NCBI GenBank assembly: GCA_902167985.1
Contig: CABHNZ010000001.1
Coordinates: 310,001 to 374,000, forward strand
Reading direction: 5' to 3'
DNA: 64,000 nucleotides
From: Shinella sp. UYSO24
Lineage (GTDB): Bacteria; Pseudomonadota; Alphaproteobacteria; Rhizobiales; Rhizobiaceae
Below, piece by piece: positions 59,789-64,000 of this stretch. The notes beneath the pieces were generated by a model that had not been told where the DNA came from, did not search any database, and was given only the letters and a program-made list of their open reading frames with translations. A program made the translations under genes and the position numbers. How positions within the stretch are numbered: position 1 is the stretch's first letter; every line of letters starts with the position of its first letter.

Positions 59789-61579
59789 TCAGTCTTTCTT
59801 GACCGGCGGGATCGGGCGGATCGCCAATTCGCGCAGCTGGGTCGGGGTTGCTTCCGAGGGCGCACCCATCAGGAGGTCCTGTGCCTGCTGGTTCATCGGG
59901 AAGAGCGTGATTTCGCGCAGGTTCTTCGCACCGGTCAGGAGCATGACGACGCGGTCGACGCCGGCTGCCATGCCGCCGTGCGGAGGTGCACCATACTGGA
60001 AGGCGCGGTAGAGGCCGCCGAAGCGATCTTCCACGTCCTGCTGGCTCAGCCCCACCATTTCGAAGGCCTTGACCATGACTTCCGGCAGCTGGTTACGGAT
60101 CGAGCCCGAGGCGATTTCGAAGCCGTTGCAGACCATGTCGTACTGGTAGGCCTTGATCGTCAGCGGATCCTGGTTCTCCAGCGCGTCGAGGCCACCCTGC
60201 GGCATCGAGAACGGGTTGTGGGCGAAGTCGATCTTCTTGTCTTCCTCGTTATATTCGAAGAACGGGAAGTCGACGATCCAGCACAGGGCGAACTGGTCCT
60301 TGTTGGACAGGTTCAGTTCGTCGGCAGCGCGGTTACGGGCTTCGCCGGCAAACTTGTAGAACTTGTCCGGATCGCCGGCGACGAAGAAGCAGGCATCGCC
60401 CGCTTCGAGGCCCAGCTGGGTGCGGACGGCTTCGGTGCGCTCTTCGCCGATGTTCTTGGCAAGCGGGCCGGAACCGGCAACCTTGCCCTCTTCTTCCTTC
60501 CAGAAGATATAGCCGAGGCCCGGCTGGCCCTGGCTCTGCGCCCAGGCGTTCATGCGGTCGCAGAATGCGCGCGAGCCACCGGTCTTGGCCGGGATCGCCC
60601 AGACTTCAACCTTCGGGTTGGAGGCGATCATGTTGGCGAAGACCTTGAAGCCGGAGCCGGCGAAATGCTCGGTGACGGCTTCCATCTCGATCGGGTTACG
60701 CAGGTCCGGCTTGTCGGAACCGTATTTGCGGATCGCGACGTCATAGGGGATGCGCGGGAACTGCTGCGTCACCGGCTTGCCTTCGGCAAACTCTTCGAAG
60801 ATGCCGCGCATGACCGGCTCCATCGTTTCCCAGACTTCTTCCTGGGTGACGAAGCTCATTTCGAGGTCGAGCTGATAGAATTCGCCCGGCAGGCGGTCGG
60901 CGCGCGGGTCTTCGTCGCGGAAGCAGGGCGCGATCTGGAAGTAGCGGTCGAAACCGGCAACCATCATCAGCTGCTTGTACTGCTGCGGCGCCTGCGGCAG
61001 CGCGAAGAACTTGCCGGGGTGGATACGCGACGGGACGAGGAAGTCGCGCGCGCCTTCCGGCGAGGAGGCCGTCAGGATCGGCGTCGAATATTCGGTGAAG
61101 CCACCAGCCGTCATCTCGCGGCGCATGGCGGCGATGATCTGGGTGCGCTTGACGATGTTCTTGTGCAGGGTTTCGCGGCGCAGATCGAGGAAGCGGTACT
61201 TGAGGCGCACATCTTCCGGGTATTCAGGCTCGCCGAAGACCGGCAGCGGCAGTTCCTTGGCAGCCGAGAGAACCTCGATCTCGCGGGCGTAGAGTTCGAT
61301 CTCGCCGGTCGCCATGGTCTTGTTGGTGGTCTCTTCCGAGCGGGCCTTGACGGTGCCGTCAATGCGGATCACCCATTCGCCGCGGACCAGTTCGGCCGCC
61401 TTGAACGCCGGAGAATCCGGATCGCAGACGACCTGGGTCATGCCGTAATGGTCGCGCAGGTCGATGAAGAGAACGCCGCCATGATCTCGCACGCGATGAA
61501 CCCAGCCGGAAATGCGGACATTGGAGCCGACATCCGACTTGCGGAGGGCTGCACAGGTGTGGCTGCGGTAACGATGCAT
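59789..61579 (-). CDS. aspS: Aspartyl-tRNA synthetase (probably non-discriminating type)
   Basis: A class II tRNA synthetase. The intact 596-residue protein has the anticodon-binding OB domain ([26 protein letters not shown]), motif 2 ([21 protein letters not shown]), the bacterial insertion (GAD domain, [24 protein letters not shown]) and motif 3 ([16 protein letters not shown]). Alphaproteobacteria usually charge tRNA-Asn through tRNA-dependent amidation, so it may also charge that tRNA; this cannot be read from the sequence alone. Confidence 0.96.
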   Translation of the reverse strand: MHRYRSHTCAALRKSDVGSNVRISGWVHRVRDHGGVLFIDLRDHYGMTQVVCDPDSPAFKAAELVRGEWVIRIDGTVKARSEETTNKTMATGEIELYAREIEVLSAAKELPLPVFGEPEYPEDVRLKYRFLDLRRETLHKNIVKRTQIIAAMRREMTAGGFTEYSTPILTASSPEGARDFLVPSRIHPGKFFALPQAPQQYKQLMMVAGFDRYFQIAPCFRDEDPRADRLPGEFYQLDLEMSFVTQEEVWETMEPVMRGIFEEFAEGKPVTQQFPRIPYDVAIRKYGSDKPDLRNPIEMEAVTEHFAGSGFKVFANMIASNPKVEVWAIPAKTGGSRAFCDRMNAWAQSQGQPGLGYIFWKEEEGKVAGSGPLAKNIGEERTEAVRTQLGLEAGDACFFVAGDPDKFYKFAGEARNRAADELNLSNKDQFALCWIVDFPFFEYNEEDKKIDFAHNPFSMPQGGLDALENQDPLTIKAYQYDMVCNGFEIASGSIRNQLPEVMVKAFEMVGLSQQDVEDRFGGLYRAFQYGAPPHGGMAAGVDRVVMLLTGAKNLREITLFPMNQQAQDLLMGAPSEATPTQLRELAIRPIPPVKKD

Positions 61580-61885
61580 TGTCTTTTATCCTGGACTGAT
61601 GCGGGCGCCGGCAATCTGAACCCTGTCAAACAGGAGGGCCGGACGCATTGAAAATCGGCGCGAAAAGCGCATGGCCACTCCGATTTGTCAAGGCTTGGCG
61701 GGTTTTCTGCCCGGCTTTCGACGGCCCTGCCCGCAGCTCAACCGCATAGAACCACAGGCGCGCCTTTCATTCCATGCAATAAAAGCAGCATTGTCTGTCG
61801 CGCGTGTCGTTTCTGCGCTGTCACTGCTGCGGCGGTAGGGCTAAAGCTCATATCAGCGTCCAAGCGATTCCCCATTCGGTTGCAG
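61580..61885. other. aspS-MFS intergenic region
   Basis: About 306 bases between divergent genes. Both promoters lie here. I see no clear operator or hairpin. The open frames that cross it continue into the MFS gene and show nothing conserved before its ATG at 61886. Confidence 0.5.
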
Positions 61886-63123
61886 ATGAGCCATATCCGT
61901 CCGCTGATCCCCCTTCTCGTCACCGCCGGCCTGCTGATCGGCGGCAACGGCCTGCAGGGTACGTTCATCGCGCTGCGCGGCTCGGCCGAAGGTTTTTCAA
62001 CAGCAACCATCGGGCTGATCGGTGCCGGCTACAGTATCGGCTTTGCGATCGGCTGCCTCTACGTGACGCGCATGTTGCGGCAGATCGGCCATATCCGCAC
62101 CTTTGCCGCGATGGCGGCAATCGGCGCCTCCTGCTCGATCGCGCTGGCGCAGGTCACGGACCCGACCTTCTGGTTCGCGATGCGCTTCCTGATCGGCATT
62201 TCGGTGGCCAGCCTTTTTGCGACCGTCGAGAGCTGGATCAATTCGAAGGTGACGAATGCCAACCGGGCGCGCACGCTTTCGATCTACCGCTTCGTCGATC
62301 TCGGCTCCGTCACGCTTGCGCAATATATCATCCCGACTGTCGGGATCGAGGGACAGGGCGTCTTTGCCATTATCTCGATTGTGCTGACCCTGTCGCTCGT
62401 GCCGATCTCGATTGCCGACCGGTCCGGCCCTGCGGTTCCGGATGCCATCCGCTTCGACCTTCTGGCCGTCTGGCGCATCTCGCCGCTTTCCGTCGTCGGT
62501 GTCGTTGCGGTGGGCCTCAGCATGGCGGCCTTCCGCAATATCGGGCCGATCTATGCACAGGAACTCGGCATGAGCATTACCTCGATTGCCACGTTCATGA
62601 GTGCGGGCATTATCGGCGGCGTGGTGCTGCAATATCCGCTCGGGCTTTATTCGGACCGGCTCGACCGGCGGCGGGTGATCGTCTGGACGACCGTGGGCTC
62701 GATCATTACCGGCGCCTACCTCTCTTTCGGCGCGGGCACGAACGAGACGGCCAATATCATCGGCGTCTTCCTGTTCGGGGCGTTTTCCATGCCGCTCTAT
62801 TCGCTCTGCTCGGCGCATGCCAACGACTTTGCCAAGCAGGGCCAGTATGCGCTGGTGGCGGCCGGGCTTCTATTCTTCTGGTCGGCCGGCGCAACGGTCG
62901 GGCCGCTTCTTGCCTCGCTGCTGCTGGAATATTTCGGGCCGCGGGCCTCTTCCTCTATACGTCCTTCATCTTTGCCGGCTTCCTCGTCTTCACGCTGAAA
63001 CGCATGCAGGTGCGCGCCGCCGTGCCACCGGAAGAACGGCGCTCGCGTTTCCATGCGCTGCTTCGGACATCGGCATATTTCAACAAACTTGCCGCTTCGG
63101 GCGACAAAGACGCCAAGAAGTAA
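61886..63123 (+). CDS. Major facilitator superfamily transporter (YcaD-like)
   Basis: A 12-helix inner-membrane transporter of about 412 residues. The N terminus MSHIRPLIPLLVTAGLLIGG, the loop 2 region RMLRQIGHIRTFAAMAAIGA and the loop 8 GLYSDRLDRRRVIVWTT fit MFS proteins of the UMF/YcaD type. The frame breaks near 62946, where a G is missing in a run (GPRGLFLYTSFIFAG restored). The substrate is unknown; drug efflux or sugar export have been suggested for relatives. It lies between aspS and rnd. Confidence 0.88.
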
Positions 63124-63201
63124 ACTGCTGGCATGCCACATGTATTGACATGCGGCGGCTAAAGGGAAAGGAAGGTTGATAACCTTCAATTGATTGAGAC
63201 G

Positions 63202-64000
63202 ATGATCCAGACAACAGCAGCACTCAAGGAAGCCTGCGCCGAGCTCGCGCAATCGGACTTCATCACCATCGATACGGAATTCCTGCGCGAGACGACCTTC
63301 TGGCCGGAACTCTGCCTGATCCAGATGGCGAGCCCGACCCTTGAAGTGCTGGTCGATCCTCTCGCGAAGGGGCTGGATCTTGCGCCCTTCTTCGAGCTGA
63401 TGGCGAACCCTGCCGTCACCAAGGTCTTCCATGCCGCCCGGCAGGATATCGAGATCGTCTATCATCTCGGCAATCTCGTGCCGCATCCGATCTTCGACAC
63501 GCAGGTTGCGGCGATGGTCTGCGGTTTCGGCGACAGCATTTCCTACGACCAGCTGGTGAGCCGCATCAAGGGCGTGCATATCGACAAGTCGTCACGCTTC
63601 ACCGACTGGAGCCGCCGGCCGCTTTCCGAAAAGCAGCTCGATTACGCGCTGGCCGACGTCACCCATCTGCGCGACGTCTATCTGGCGCTGAAGGAGCAGC
63701 TGGAACGCGAGGGCCGCGCGCTGTGGCTGACGGAAGAAATGGCCATTCTGGAATCGCGCGACACCTATGACATGCATCCGGACGATGCGTGGCTGAGGCT
63801 GAAGTCGCGCCTTCGCAAGCCGACCGAGCTTGCCATCCTGAAATTCGTCGCCGCATGGCGCGAACGCGAGGCCCGCAGCCGCAATGTGCCGCGCTCGCGT
63901 GTTCTGAAGGACGACGCCATCTACGAAATCGCCCAGCAGCAGCCGAAGGATACCGAAGCCCTGTCGCGCCTGCGCACCATTCCGAAGGGCTGGGAACGGT
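63202..64000 (+). CDS. rnd: Ribonuclease D, N-terminal part (cut by window end)
   Basis: A 3' exoribonuclease that trims tRNA precursors. The first 266 residues are present and open to the end of the window. The DEDD catalytic set is seen in ITIDTEFLRE, FHAARQDIEIVYHLG, PHPIFDTQVAAMV and LDYALADVTHLRDVY, and the first HRDC domain begins near residue 210. ATG 63202 is likely; a TTG at 63190 is in frame. The gene is complete as far as it goes, without a frame break. Confidence 0.94.
   Translation, partial: MIQTTAALKEACAELAQSDFITIDTEFLRETTFWPELCLIQMASPTLEVLVDPLAKGLDLAPFFELMANPAVTKVFHAARQDIEIVYHLGNLVPHPIFDTQVAAMVCGFGDSISYDQLVSRIKGVHIDKSSRFTDWSRRPLSEKQLDYALADVTHLRDVYLALKEQLEREGRALWLTEEMAILESRDTYDMHPDDAWLRLKSRLRKPTELAILKFVAAWREREARSRNVPRSRVLKDDAIYEIAQQQPKDTEALSRLRTIPKGWER

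Overview
The window is a stretch of Rhizobiaceae chromosome (Alphaproteobacteria), most like Agrobacterium, Rhizobium and their close relatives. Evidence: GC-rich coding sequence; the linked housekeeping runs lon-clpX-clpP and tRNA-Pro/merR/ihfA/fabH/plsX/yceD; the run hppA, nusB, ribH, ribE, ribD, nrdR, glyA; the rhizobial pair of L,D-transpeptidase and LdtR; a BA14K protein; a K+-independent H+-pyrophosphatase; and a six-gene surface-polysaccharide cluster next to ctaA that resembles the Agrobacterium unipolar polysaccharide (upp) locus. The species cannot be fixed from sequence reading alone. No plasmid, prophage, transposase or CRISPR array was seen.

Layout. 1-3 kb: proteolysis genes lon (cut by the window edge), clpX and clpP. 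3.3-11.7 kb: accessory and regulatory genes, namely a GGDEF enzyme, a cytochrome P450, a toxin-antitoxin pair, lrgAB, two divergent regulator/dehydrogenase modules (MarR/SDR and TetR/SDR) with visible palindromic operators, and a receiver-only response regulator. 11.9-14.3 kb: metY, a DUF6455-like protein and a CoA-binding protein. 14.26-15.4 kb: a gene-free, partly AT-rich stretch holding a periodic palindrome array and a structured rplM leader. 15.4-20 kb: rplM-rpsI, a monooxygenase-like gene, speB, argC, ctaA. 20.3-29.3 kb: DUF2842 gene and the polysaccharide cluster (CelD-like acetyltransferase, Wzc/GumC-like copolymerase, Wza-like lipoprotein, glycosyltransferase, sugar-phosphate transferase, Wzy-like polymerase). 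29.3-32.4 kb: small genes, tRNA-Pro(GGG), BA14K, MerR. 32.7-37.2 kb: ihfA, fabH, plsX, yceD, cytochrome bc1 chaperone, bamE. 37.6-44.6 kb: hppA, nusB, riboflavin genes, nrdR, glyA. 44.8-53 kb: ldtP, ldtR, DUF6163, hemB, RDD protein, bpt, a lone AbrB/MazE-type gene, parC. 53-64 kb: an exported protein of unknown function, SulP transporter, a coupled pair of tiny membrane proteins, DUF1236 protein, a P450/acyltransferase pair, aspS, an MFS transporter and rnd (cut by the window end).

A key caution applies to the whole window. I count about 37 places where a conserved gene changes frame by exactly one missing base, including indispensable genes (clpX, parC, hemB, plsX, nrdR). All are losses and none is a gain, and restoring the bases gives proteins of normal family length. 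This looks like consensus error in the assembly and not biological decay, so these genes are listed over their full span as CDS and the break is noted in each entry.

How the parts fit: the riboflavin, haem, fatty-acid and protein-turnover genes are ordinary core metabolism. The distinctive parts are the polysaccharide cluster, which has a kinase-like domain without its catalytic motifs and a possible CtrA site in its divergent promoter region, and several small regulatory structures (operators, leader hairpins, periodic palindromes).
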